DNA of 25,971 nucleotides, taken from positions 1-25,971 of the forward strand of contig CAKTFD010000019.1 in assembly GCA_934553285.1 (NCBI GenBank). The letters run 5' to 3'. This document shows positions 13,560-22,306 of the stretch, in pieces (positions within the stretch are counted from its first letter, which is position 1; each line of letters opens with the position of its first letter). Source of the DNA: an uncultured Faecalibacterium sp. (GTDB lineage Bacteria; Bacillota; Clostridia; Oscillospirales; Ruminococcaceae). A program made the position numbers and the translations under genes. The notes below the pieces were generated by a model. The model worked only from the letters and a program-made list of their open reading frames with translations. It made no database searches and was not told the origin of the DNA.

Positions 13560-14891
13560 ATGGCTGGGGATTGGATCATTACGGGCGGACGGCCGCTGCA
13601 GGGCAGGGTGGAGATCCCTGCGGCCAAAAACAGTGTGCTGCCGCTGCTGGCGGCTTCGCTGCTGTGCAGCGGGCCGGTGCGGCTGCTGGGGGTGCCGCGC
13701 CTGACCGATGTGGAGGACTGCCTTGCCCTGCTGCGGGGCGCGGGCTGTGCCGCAGGCTGGCAGGGAGCGGATATCCTTGTGCAGGGAGAGCCGCGCTGTA
13801 CCGCCCTTGCGCCGGATGCCGCGGGCCGGATGCGGGCTTCCATCCTGTTCTGCGCGCCGCTGCTGGCGCGGCTGGGGCGGGTGGACACCGTGCTGCCGGG
13901 CGGCTGCTGCATCGGGGCAAGACCCATCGACCTGCACCTGCGGGGGCTGGCGCAGATGGGGGTGCGGCAGCTGCCTGCAGCGCAGGGCGCGCTGGCACTG
14001 TACGCCCCGGCGGGGCTGCGGGGAGCGGAGATCTGCCTGGCGTTCCCCAGCGTGGGCGCTACCGAAACGCTGCTGCTGGCAGCGGCCGCAGCACAGGGGC
14101 AGACCGTGCTGCACAACGCCGCAAAAGAGCCGGAGATCGCAGATCTTGCCGCTTTTCTCAACGCCTGCGGAGGCTGTGTGGAGGGCGCTGGCACCGATAC
14201 CATCCGGGTACAGGGGCGGCGCATCCTGGGCGGCTGCACCTTTGCACCGGTGGCAGACCGCATTACGGCGTCTACACTGGCCTGCGCCTGCGCTGCCGCC
14301 GGTGGGCGGGTGGAGCTGGCAGGCTGTGCCCCGCAGCTGTACGCCCCGCTGCTGGAAACTCTGGAACAAATGGGCTGCATGGTGGAGCGCACACGCGATG
14401 CTGCCGTTGTTTCACGCTTCGGGATGCTGCGCGGCGCGGGGGCGCTGTGCACCGGGGTGTACCCGGGCCTTGCCACGGATGCCGCCCCGCTGCTGGCGGC
14501 GGCGATGCTTTGTGCAGCGGGGGAAAGCTGCCTGGAGGACCGGGTGTTCGAGCGGCGGTTCGCCTGCGCTGCGGGCTTTGCGGCGCTCGGGGCGGATGTC
14601 CGGGTGGCGGGGCGCACGCTGTTTGTGCGGCCTGCCGGGGCACTGCACGGGGCGATACTGACGGCACCGGACCTGCGGGGAGGGGCGGCGCTGGCGGTTG
14701 CGGCGCTGGCGGCCCGTGGGCGCAGCCGGCTCGGCGGGGTGCAGTTTATCGAGCGCGGCTATGCGGATCTGGCACAGATGCTGGCGGGGCTGGGGGCACA
14801 AATCCGGCAGGAAATGCCTGCCCGGAGCGACAATACGAAAAAAACACCGGCAAAAAAGCAAATTTGTCTTGCAATCAGAGCCAAAAGATGA
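13560..14891 (+). CDS. murA: UDP-N-acetylglucosamine 1-carboxyvinyltransferase (MurA)
   Basis: This 443-residue cytoplasmic enzyme transfers enolpyruvate from PEP to UDP-GlcNAc, the first committed step of peptidoglycan synthesis, and would be the fosfomycin target. Catalytic positions are present: K23-N24 in AAKNSVLP, Cys116 in PGGCCIGARPIDLHL, the aspartate in GLATDAAP, DLRGGAAL, and the arginine of FIERGYADL. The region around GLATDAAP is more divergent than usual (commonly FPTDxQ), and the protein is unusually rich in Ala and Cys. The start at 13560 gives the normal MurA N-terminus; 13527 and 13518 are in-frame alternatives. A second MurA/MurZ elsewhere in the genome is common in Firmicutes and cannot be excluded. 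The KKTPAKKQ tail is basic. Confidence 0.9.
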   Translation: MAGDWIITGGRPLQGRVEIPAAKNSVLPLLAASLLCSGPVRLLGVPRLTDVEDCLALLRGAGCAAGWQGADILVQGEPRCTALAPDAAGRMRASILFCAPLLARLGRVDTVLPGGCCIGARPIDLHLRGLAQMGVRQLPAAQGALALYAPAGLRGAEICLAFPSVGATETLLLAAAAAQGQTVLHNAAKEPEIADLAAFLNACGGCVEGAGTDTIRVQGRRILGGCTFAPVADRITASTLACACAAAGGRVELAGCAPQLYAPLLETLEQMGCMVERTRDAAVVSRFGMLRGAGALCTGVYPGLATDAAPLLAAAMLCAAGESCLEDRVFERRFACAAGFAALGADVRVAGRTLFVRPAGALHGAILTAPDLRGGAALAVAALAARGRSRLGGVQFIERGYADLAQMLAGLGAQIRQEMPARSDNTKKTPAKKQICLAIRAKR

Positions 14892-14918
14892 TACGATACA
14901 GTTATATAAGTATTGTAT
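14869..14918 (+). promoter_or_regulatory. ftsZ promoter region with dyad
   Basis: TTGCAA (14869-14874) and TACGAT (14892-14897) are 17 bases apart. The -10 lies inside an imperfect dyad, ATACGATAC (14891-14899) and GTATTGTAT (14910-14918), which overlaps the murA stop codon. The dyad could be an operator or a hairpin at the 5' end of the ftsZ mRNA. A CTGTGCG/TGCGCAG hairpin follows at about 14926-14942. Confidence 0.45.
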
Positions 14919-14975
14919 GATAATTTCTGTGCGTTTTGCGCAGTTCCACATAAAAATCCGATGGAGGACAAAGTT

Positions 14976-16145
<1,170 letters not shown>

Positions 16146-16224
16146 GCGAAAGACTTGAATGGGATCGGTACTGTGCCCATGCGGTCAGGGCTGATCCTGT
16201 GCGGAGTGTGCAGGGGAGGGCATC

Positions 16225-16764
16225 ATGGTGCAGACAGAGCGGGAAATCAGTGCCCTGCGCGGACATTGTGCCCGGCAGGCTGCTGTACAGGGATCTGCCG
16301 CAGCGCAGGCCGAAAGCGCCCGGGCGCAGGCGGAACAGCTGAGCCGTAAACTGGCTGCGGCGCGGGCCGAGGTGCGCCGGTATCAGACCCGGATGTTTGC
16401 CTTTGAGCGCACCCTGCTTGCCCTGAAACACGAAAATGCGGAGCTGGAAGCCGCCTGTGAGCAGGCGCGGGAAGAAGCCGACCAGGCCAACGCCCGGGCC
16501 GAACAGGCGGAAGCTGCCTGCCGGAGGGCACAAGCTGCTCTGGCTGCCATGCAGCAGGCTGCAGCTCCGGACCCGGAGCCAGTGCCGCCGGAGGCGGAAC
16601 TGCCCGCGCCGGAAGCATCCGCCGCAATTGACTGTGCTGCCATGGAGCCGCAGCCTGCAATACCGCAGGAACTAGCCTGGCAGCCCCGGACCCGGCTGGA
16701 ACATCTCGCCGTAAAACTGATAGAGTGGTTTGACGCGATGATGCCCAAAACGGGAGCGATATAG
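16225..16764 (+). CDS. Coiled-coil protein of unknown function downstream of ftsZ
   Basis: I do not recognise this 179-residue protein. Residues 1-110 form a nearly continuous Ala/Glu/Gln/Arg-rich coiled coil (repeated AEQLSRKLAAARAEV and EEADQANARAEQAEAA-type heptads). A Pro/Glu-rich linker follows (about 112-155). The C-terminus RTRLEHLAVKLIEWFDAMM is predicted to be an amphipathic helix. There is no signal peptide or membrane span. GGGGAGGG four bases before the ATG at 16225 is a strong ribosome-binding site. It begins 79 bases after ftsZ with no terminator between, so co-transcription with ftsZ is likely, and a terminator follows at 16776. The architecture (coiled coil, linker, amphipathic tip) recalls division-site scaffolds such as DivIVA or GpsB only in a general way. 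Confidence 0.75.
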   Translation: MVQTEREISALRGHCARQAAVQGSAAAQAESARAQAEQLSRKLAAARAEVRRYQTRMFAFERTLLALKHENAELEAACEQAREEADQANARAEQAEAACRRAQAALAAMQQAAAPDPEPVPPEAELPAPEASAAIDCAAMEPQPAIPQELAWQPRTRLEHLAVKLIEWFDAMMPKTGAI

Positions 16765-16775
16765 CATAAAACATA

Positions 16776-16816
16776 AAAGGCTGCTGCACATCGTCTGTGC
16801 AGCAGCCTTTCCTTTT
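16776..16816. terminator. Bidirectional terminator after the coiled-coil gene (family copy 3)
   Basis: AAAGGCTGCTGCACA (16776-16790) pairs perfectly with 16796-16810 around a five-base loop. On the plus strand CCTTTTGTTT follows; on the minus strand TTTTATGTTTT. It lies between convergent genes and shares its core with 5741-5778 and 7976-8010. Confidence 0.8.
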
Positions 16817-16844
16817 GTTTGTGCGCTTTTTCAGCCGCCTGCAG

Positions 16845-17426
16845 TCAGCGTACGCTGCTGGTGCGGTGCTCCATCAGATAGGTAGCCTGCAGGTCTGCAA
16901 TATGCAGCTTTACGGCCAGCGGGTATTTGTCATATGCTTCCGAAATGGCGTAGCAGCCGCCCCGGGCAGCATCGTCAAAGCCGCCCATGTGCCAGCGGAT
17001 GGCCACGGCTTCCTCCACTTTCAGCTTCATGAACCGCTCGATAAGGAATACGCTCTTCTCGCCGTGGCCGTAGGGAAACAGATCGTCCACGCTGTAAAAC
17101 GGCACTTTTTCCCACTGCCCGGTGGCCTCGTTTTTTACATTGCGGGTACCCACCTTGTAGTAGTTGGCCTTGCACAGATCGTGCAGCAGGGCACAGATGG
17201 CGTAGCTCTCCTCGCTTTCGCCCTCGGCAAAAAAGCTGTCGTGCAGGGCATGGTATACGTTCACGCTGTGCATACACAGCCCGCCCTCACAGGCCCCATG
17301 GAAACGGGTGGAAGCCGGTGCAGCAAAAAAATCCGTCTTTTTGTCCAGCCAGTCCAGCAGCTTTTCGCTGCCGGGGCGGGTAACGTGCTGCTGCCAGATC
17401 TCCAAAAACTCTGCGCGGTCGCCCAT
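16845..17426 (-). CDS. HD-domain hydrolase
   Basis: This 193-residue cytoplasmic protein belongs to the HD phosphohydrolase superfamily. The metal-binding set appears as H53 (CMHSVNVYH), H82-D83 (ALLHDLCKANYY) and a later HMGGFDD, with HIADLQATYL near the C-terminus supplying the last aspartate. The segment between (VGTRNVKNEATGQWEKVPFY) looks like an inserted loop. The substrate is not identifiable; nucleotides or nucleotide phosphates are usual. ATG at 17426 is preferred because GGAG lies eight bases upstream; a GTG at 17432 would overlap the ydbC stop as GTGA. It is co-transcribed with ydbC. Confidence 0.82.
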   Translation of the reverse strand: MGDRAEFLEIWQQHVTRPGSEKLLDWLDKKTDFFAAPASTRFHGACEGGLCMHSVNVYHALHDSFFAEGESEESYAICALLHDLCKANYYKVGTRNVKNEATGQWEKVPFYSVDDLFPYGHGEKSVFLIERFMKLKVEEAVAIRWHMGGFDDAARGGCYAISEAYDKYPLAVKLHIADLQATYLMEHRTSSVR

Positions 17427-17428
17427 GC

Positions 17429-17650
17429 TCACAGCTCCATATCCTCCAGGATGCCTTTCAGGATGGCCAGTTCATCATGGCTCAGGGAGATGCCCTTGCC
17501 CATGCGGGTGCCGTCCGGGGACCAGTCGCGGATGTCGTACTTAGGCTCGCCGTCGTTCCAGCTGATAAGGTTCAGCTGGCGCTCCCAGCCACGGGGACGC
17601 TGGCTCAGCACGGCCACACGCTGGACAACTTCGTATTTGATCTCTGCCAT
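17429..17650 (-). CDS. ydbC: YdbC-family PC4-like single-stranded DNA-binding protein
   Basis: This 73-residue protein matches the YdbC/PC4 family, whose Lactococcus member is a dimeric single-stranded DNA-binding homologue of the eukaryotic coactivator PC4. Recognisable family segments are the N-terminal MAEIKYEVVQ strand, the GWERQLNLISWN turn, PKYDIRDWSPD and MGKGISLS, covering the whole fold. The ATG at 17650 is chosen because it gives the family N-terminus; a longer frame to 17713 would overlap the promoter. The HD hydrolase gene follows immediately, so they form a two-gene operon. The role (DNA repair, recombination or transcription) is not established for most members. Confidence 0.85.
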   Translation of the reverse strand: MAEIKYEVVQRVAVLSQRPRGWERQLNLISWNDGEPKYDIRDWSPDGTRMGKGISLSHDELAILKGILEDMEL

Positions 17651-17684
17651 ATTGCAAAACCTGCCTTTATGTTTGTTTGCTACC

Positions 17685-17713
17685 ATAATAAGGGAAGCGC
17701 GGCAAGATTTCAA
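17685..17713 (-). promoter_or_regulatory. Promoter of ydbC-HD operon
   Basis: On the minus strand TTGAAA (17708-17713) and TATTAT (17685-17690) have 17-base spacing, 34 bases before the ydbC start. This separates ydbC from the sbcDC transcript upstream. Confidence 0.65.
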
Positions 17714-17751
17714 CAGGTAAACTGAAATATTTTAAAAATTTTTTGTGTCAT

Positions 17752-18159
17752 TCAACCGTAAGGCGCATCCTCGCGCCACTCCACCAGCTCCAGCACGGCG
17801 GCGGTATCCTCGTCCGGGGCGGGCTGGCTGGCGTGCAGGCGCTGCTGTGTGCTGAACAGCCCGGGCGCGTAGTGCGTCATCACGCTGGTCTGCACATCCC
17901 CGGCCAGAAAAGCGGCTGCATTTTTCTGGCGGCAGGCGGCAGGGGTGCCGTCGGTCATGGGGATGCCGGGCTTTTCCCGGGGCGTGGACGGCAGCTCCGG
18001 CGGGGGCAGCTGGGTGCCGGGGCCGTCCGGCGGGGCAGGGGGCTGCAGGGGCATCCTGCCCAGCGGCGGGGCACAGCGGCTGCTGTTTGCCTGCGGTGCA
18101 GCGCCGGTACCGGGGCGGTCGTCCAGCGCGTGGCGGATAAACGGTTCCAGAGAATTCAT
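17752..18159 (-). CDS. Proline-rich hypothetical protein downstream of sbcC
   Basis: I do not recognise this 135-residue protein. The first 12 residues (MNSLEPFIRHAL) look helical. Residues about 15-65 are dominated by Pro, Gly and Ala and are probably disordered. A more ordered part (about 72-110) contains CRQKNAAAFLAGD and TSVMTHYAPGLFSTQQRL. The tail is acidic (LELVEWREDAPYG). No signal peptide, membrane span or catalytic motif is seen. The ATG at 18159 has GGAGG nine bases upstream, which favours a real gene over a chance frame in GC-rich DNA. It begins 42 bases after sbcC and is probably its operon partner. No clear GC-rich terminator follows, only an AT-rich stretch. Confidence 0.6.
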   Translation of the reverse strand: MNSLEPFIRHALDDRPGTGAAPQANSSRCAPPLGRMPLQPPAPPDGPGTQLPPPELPSTPREKPGIPMTDGTPAACRQKNAAAFLAGDVQTSVMTHYAPGLFSTQQRLHASQPAPDEDTAAVLELVEWREDAPYG

Positions 18160-18201
18160 CAAAACTCACCTCCGCCCTTAGTGTGCCCGGGCGGCGGCAG
18201 A

Positions 18202-21006
18202 TTACACACGCAGCTCTACTGTGGAGCCGCCGGTGCGGGCCTTGTGCACCACCACCTGCCGGTCGATGCGGTCCTTGAGCGCCCCCACATGGGAGATGAT
18301 GCCCACAAGGCGGTCGCCCTCGGTCAGGCCGGAGAGCACCCGGATGGCCAGCTCCAGCGATTCCTCATCCAGCGAGCCGAACCCCTCGTCCAGGAACAGG
18401 GTGTCCAGCCGGATGCCGCCGGTGGCGCTCTGCACCTCGTCCGAGAGGCCCAGCGCCAGCGCCAGCGATGCCTTGAAGCTCTCGCCGCCGGAAAGGGTCT
18501 TTACGCTGCGGCGGGTGCCATTGTAGTGGTCGATAACGCCCAGGTCCAGGCCGGACTGGCTGCGCTGGTTTTCCGCGCCGATGCGCTCCAGCTCGTACTG
18601 TCCGGCGGTCATCTGCATCAGGCGGGTGTTGGCGTAGCGCAGGATGCGGTCCAGATAGTTCATCTGGATATAGGCTTCCAGGCGGATCTTCTGCTTGCTG
18701 GTCAGGGTGCCGCCCGCCGTGGCGGCCAGCGCGCTGACCCATTGCCACCGGGCTTCCAGCGCCTGCCGGGCACTGGCGGCAGCGCGGTACTGCGCTGCCG
18801 TATTGCGGTTGGGCAGCAGCTGTGCCGAAAGCTGCTTTTCCCGGTCGCGCAGGGCGCTGCGCCGGGCGTTCAGCGCGGCCTGCTGCGCAGCCAGCTCTGC
18901 CGCGCTGAGGGCGGGCAGGGCCTTCTGGGCGGCGGTCTGCTGGGTGCGCAGGGCATCCACGGCGGCCTGTGCGGCGGCAGCGGCCTGCTCGGCCTGCTTT
19001 AACTGGCGCTGTGCGGTGTCCATACCGGTGCGCAGGGCGCTGCGGGCGGTCTCCAACCGGTCCAGCGCGGCCTGTGCGTCCCGGCGCTGGGGGTAGGGCA
19101 GGGCAGTGCGCTGGTCGGCGATCTGGCTTTCCAGCGCATCGGCACTGGCGTTCTGGGCGGCAGCGCTGCGGTCGGCCTCGGCAGCGGCTTGTTCCAGCGC
19201 GGGGCGCTGGAGGGTCATGGTCTGCCGGTCGGCTTCCAGCTGGGCTTTGCGGCGGCAGTCCGCCTCCGCCTGGCGGGATTGCGCGGTCAGCTCCGCCTGC
19301 AGGGTCTGCAGGGCGGCAGTTTCCTCAGCCAACACGGTGGTCAGCAGGGTAAAGGTGAGCGGCACTGTACCTTCCGGGCTGGTAAAGCGCTCCGGCAGCA
19401 GGCTCTCGGCATCCCGCCGAAGCGAAAGTTTTGCCTCGTTCGCGGCGGCTACGGCGCTCTGGGCAGCAGCACTGGCGGTCTGCGCCTGCCGGTCGGCACG
19501 GGCAGCAGCCTGCCGGGCTGCTTCTACCTGTGCCTGGGTGGGGGCGGTGCGGGGCAGCGCCGCCCGGGCCGGATGATGGGTGCTGCCGCATACCGGGCAG
19601 GGGGTGCCCTCGGTCAGGTTCTCGGCCAGCAGCCCGGCCTGTGCATCCAGAAACGCCCGCTCCAGCCCGTCCCGCTGCGCGTGGGCATCGTCCTGGGCGG
19701 CAGCGGCGATACGGTAGGCCTCCTGCGCTGCGTGGGCGGCTTTGGCCTGCCGCTGGCAGTCCGCCAGCCGGGTGCCCAGCTGTGTCAGTGCCGCGCTGCG
19801 CTGCGCCAGCTGTTCGGTGCGGTTATGTAAAGTGAGCAGCCGGGTGTCGGCATCGGCGGCTGCGGCCAGTGCGCGCTCGGTGGCCGTAAGCGCCGTGTTC
19901 AGGCTGTCCAGCTCGGTGCGCCGCTTGTGTGCCTGCGCCGCTGCCAGCTGGGCAGCGCTGCGGGCCGCCGCCTGCTGGCGGCAGAGGGCATCCAGTGCAT
20001 CGTAGGCGGCAAGGGCGTTTTGCGCCTGCGCCAGCTGCGCGGTGAGGGCGTCCAGCCGGGCCGCGTCCCCGGCATGGCGGGCGGCTTCGGCGCGGGCGGC
20101 CTCCAGCACAGGGAGCGCAGCGGCAAGGTCTGCCTGCCGCTGCGCCAGCTGTTGCGCCAGCTGCTGCGCCTGCGCGGCGGCACCCAGCTGCTGCTGCACC
20201 GTGTCCAGCTGAAGCTCGATGGTGTGCAGGGCGGTGCCAGTCTCTGCCAGCGCTTCTGCCTGCCGGACGGTCAGGGTGTCCAGCAGGGCCAGCGCCGTTT
20301 CCGGTGCGGTCTGGGCGCACAGGGCACCCAGCGCTTCGGCGTCCGGGTCCTCGGGGGAGAACTGCAGCCCGCCCAGCAGGCTGTCCAGCTTTGCATTCTG
20401 CGCGGCACGCTGCTGGCTCAGCGCGGCGCTTTCGGCCTGCAGGCGCTCCTGCAGCCGGGCATAGCGCTGGGTGCGGAACAGCTTGCGGAAGATGCGGCTG
20501 CGCTCCTCGGTGGAGGCGTTGAGCAGCTTTGTGAACTGCCCCTGCGCAATGAGCACGATCTGGGAGAACTGGTTGTAGTCCAGCCCGATGATCTCCTGCA
20601 CGGCGGCGGTCACCTCTTTGGCTTTTGTCACCGGCGGGCGGTCATCGGGGTAGGTCAGGGTGGCATCCGCCTTTTCGGTGGTCATGCCCTCGCCCCGTGC
20701 CTTGGGGCGCTGGTACTCCGGGTTGCGGCGCACTGTGTAGCGCACGCCGTGCACCTCAAATTCCAGCTCCACAAAGGTAGGGGTCTTTTCGTCTGCATAT
20801 TTGCAGCGCAGCATGGAGCCTTCCCGGATGCCGCTGCTGGAATGATCATACAAAGCGTAGGTGATGGCATCAAAAAGGGTGGTCTTGCCTGCACCGGTAT
20901 CGCCGGTGATGAGGTACAGCCCGCCCCGGCCCAGCGCTTCCAGTGCAAGGGTGGTCTGGGCAGCATACGGCCCGAAAGCCGAAAGGGTCAGTCGGAGCGG
21001 TCTCAT
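18202..21006 (-). CDS. sbcC: Exonuclease subunit SbcC (SMC-like ATPase)
   Basis: This 934-residue Rad50-like ATPase forms with SbcD a nuclease that opens hairpins and cuts DNA ends. The N-terminal half-domain has Walker A GDTGAGKTT at 35-43 and the Q-loop region FSQIVLIAQGQFTKLL. Two long Ala/Gln-rich coiled coils flank a zinc-hook CPVCG near 470. The C-terminal half-domain has the signature LSGGESFKASLALALGLS (near 835-850), Walker B LFLDEGFGSLD (near 870-880) and the closing SHVGALKDRID. Length is typical of Firmicutes SbcC. The start ATG overlaps the sbcD stop codon (ATGA), showing translational coupling. The coiled coils are exceptionally Ala-rich, which reflects the GC-rich codons. Confidence 0.95.
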   Translation of the reverse strand: MRPLRLTLSAFGPYAAQTTLALEALGRGGLYLITGDTGAGKTTLFDAITYALYDHSSSGIREGSMLRCKYADEKTPTFVELEFEVHGVRYTVRRNPEYQRPKARGEGMTTEKADATLTYPDDRPPVTKAKEVTAAVQEIIGLDYNQFSQIVLIAQGQFTKLLNASTEERSRIFRKLFRTQRYARLQERLQAESAALSQQRAAQNAKLDSLLGGLQFSPEDPDAEALGALCAQTAPETALALLDTLTVRQAEALAETGTALHTIELQLDTVQQQLGAAAQAQQLAQQLAQRQADLAAALPVLEAARAEAARHAGDAARLDALTAQLAQAQNALAAYDALDALCRQQAAARSAAQLAAAQAHKRRTELDSLNTALTATERALAAAADADTRLLTLHNRTEQLAQRSAALTQLGTRLADCQRQAKAAHAAQEAYRIAAAAQDDAHAQRDGLERAFLDAQAGLLAENLTEGTPCPVCGSTHHPARAALPRTAPTQAQVEAARQAAARADRQAQTASAAAQSAVAAANEAKLSLRRDAESLLPERFTSPEGTVPLTFTLLTTVLAEETAALQTLQAELTAQSRQAEADCRRKAQLEADRQTMTLQRPALEQAAAEADRSAAAQNASADALESQIADQRTALPYPQRRDAQAALDRLETARSALRTGMDTAQRQLKQAEQAAAAAQAAVDALRTQQTAAQKALPALSAAELAAQQAALNARRSALRDREKQLSAQLLPNRNTAAQYRAAASARQALEARWQWVSALAATAGGTLTSKQKIRLEAYIQMNYLDRILRYANTRLMQMTAGQYELERIGAENQRSQSGLDLGVIDHYNGTRRSVKTLSGGESFKASLALALGLSDEVQSATGGIRLDTLFLDEGFGSLDEESLELAIRVLSGLTEGDRLVGIISHVGALKDRIDRQVVVHKARTGGSTVELRV

Positions 21007-22145
21007 GCGTTTTCGTCCTCCTTCCAGATCTCTTCGATCAGGGTCTGGCAGAATGCCGCCTGCTTTGCGGTCAGGGGCTGGTTGTTCTGCAGCTGATAAA
21101 AGGCCGCCAGATGTTCCAGCGGGGAGATGTTCTCGGTGCGATCCGGGGCGCAGATCTCCTGCTGCTGGCGGGTGCGCTGGTTGTCGTAGTCCAGCTGCAT
21201 CAGGTTGGGGTAGATCACCCGCAGCCGCGCCAGCGCATCCGGTACATCCTGTTCATCGGTCAGGGTGATGTGCAGGTAGTCGTCCACAGCGGAGTCTTTG
21301 TAGCTGCTGCGGTCGGTCAGCTCCATATAGCTGCCCCGCAGCTCGCGCAGGTCGTGCCGGGGGGTAAGGGGGGAAGTAGTGATGTGCACCTCGCCCTTTG
21401 CGCCCAGCTCCACAAAGGTGGCGCTTTTGTGCTGCCCGGCCTCCGAGAAGGAATATTTGAGCGGGGTGCCGCAGTAGCGCAGGGTATCGCGGCGCACCTT
21501 CTGGGGGCTGTGCAGGTGCCCCAGCGCCACATAGTCAAAGGCATCGAACAGGGCGGCATCCACGCTGTCCACCCCGCCTACCGAAGGCTCCTCACTCTCG
21601 CAGGCGGCGGCACCGGCCACGAACTGATGCGCCACCAGTACGCTGCGGTGGCCGGGGTCCGGGACGCAGTGCCGCAGCACACAGGAAAGGGCATCGTTGT
21701 AGCTCTCAACAGGCTCGTCCGGCCAGACATGCCGCACCATGGCGGGCTTTAAAAAAGGCAGTAAGTACACATCTACCGTGCCGTGGGCATCCTGCAGGGG
21801 GATGGGCTGCGGCGCACCGGTGAACACCGGGCTGACGTATACCCGGCTGTCGGTCAGCAGTGCGGAGCCAAAGGCCACACGGTCGGCGGAGTCGTGGTTG
21901 CCGCTGATGGCGAACACCGGCAGATGCCGCGCCGCCAGCTGGGTCAGAAACCAGTCCAGCAGCCGCACTGCTTCGGCGGGGGGAACAGGCTTATCATAAA
22001 GGTCTCCGGCCAGCAGCACCCCGTCCACCGGGGTGTCGTCCAGCAGGACCAGGATCTCGTCCAGGATATACCGCTGATCCTCCAGCAGGGAAAACTCGCA
22101 CACCCGCTTGCCCAGGTGCAGGTCGGATAAATGCAGAAAACGCAA
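21003..22145 (-). CDS. sbcD: Exonuclease subunit SbcD (Mre11-like nuclease)
   Basis: This 380-residue metallophosphoesterase is the nuclease partner of SbcC. The Mre11-type motifs are in order: DLH (D8, H10) in RFLHLSDLHLGKRV, AGDLYD near 46-51, GNHDS at 82-86, and VALGHLHSPQ near 225. A capping domain lies in the C-terminal third. The start is most likely TTG at 22145: AAAGGCGG lies nine bases upstream and the protein then begins with RFLHLSD like its homologues. The next upstream candidate, GTG at 22172, adds FFERRCSC and lacks a ribosome-binding site. A TTG start may lower its translation relative to SbcC. Confidence 0.93.
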   Translation of the reverse strand: MRFLHLSDLHLGKRVCEFSLLEDQRYILDEILVLLDDTPVDGVLLAGDLYDKPVPPAEAVRLLDWFLTQLAARHLPVFAISGNHDSADRVAFGSALLTDSRVYVSPVFTGAPQPIPLQDAHGTVDVYLLPFLKPAMVRHVWPDEPVESYNDALSCVLRHCVPDPGHRSVLVAHQFVAGAAACESEEPSVGGVDSVDAALFDAFDYVALGHLHSPQKVRRDTLRYCGTPLKYSFSEAGQHKSATFVELGAKGEVHITTSPLTPRHDLRELRGSYMELTDRSSYKDSAVDDYLHITLTDEQDVPDALARLRVIYPNLMQLDYDNQRTRQQQEICAPDRTENISPLEHLAAFYQLQNNQPLTAKQAAFCQTLIEEIWKEDENA

Positions 22146-22180
22146 ACAGGAACACCGCCTTTCAAAAAACACTTTGCTTT

Positions 22181-22210
22181 ATTATAGCGCAGGCAGCGCT
22201 GCGGGCGCAA
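22181..22210 (-). promoter_or_regulatory. Promoter of sbcDC
   Basis: On the minus strand a perfect TATAAT (22181-22186) is preceded, after 18 bases, by TTGCGC (22205-22210). It lies directly downstream of the terminator at 22224-22261, which insulates sbcDC from the spoIIR-side genes. Confidence 0.6.
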
Positions 22211-22223
22211 CGGAAGAGAGCAG

Positions 22224-22261
22224 AAAAAAGCACCTGCAATGTCTGGAAACACTGCAGGTGC
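22224..22261 (-). terminator. Terminator after the peptidoglycan-binding gene
   Basis: GCACCTGCA (22230-22238) pairs with TGCAGGTGC (22253-22261). On the minus strand six Ts (22224-22229) follow the stem. It lies about 45 bases after the stop codon at 22307. Confidence 0.9.
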
Positions 22262-22306
22262 AAAGGGGGCACCCCGTTCGCCGCAGGCGGCTGAGTGGGG
22301 TCAGGC

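Noticed and set aside
13466..14920. 484-codon open frame overlapping murA in another frame
   Set aside because: The Gly/Ala/Arg-rich, low-complexity translation has no recognisable motif, while the murA frame carries all MurA catalytic motifs.
16155..16349. Small open frame just after ftsZ
   Set aside because: It overlaps the coiled-coil gene in another frame, lacks a ribosome-binding site and has a Cys/Gly-rich shadow composition.
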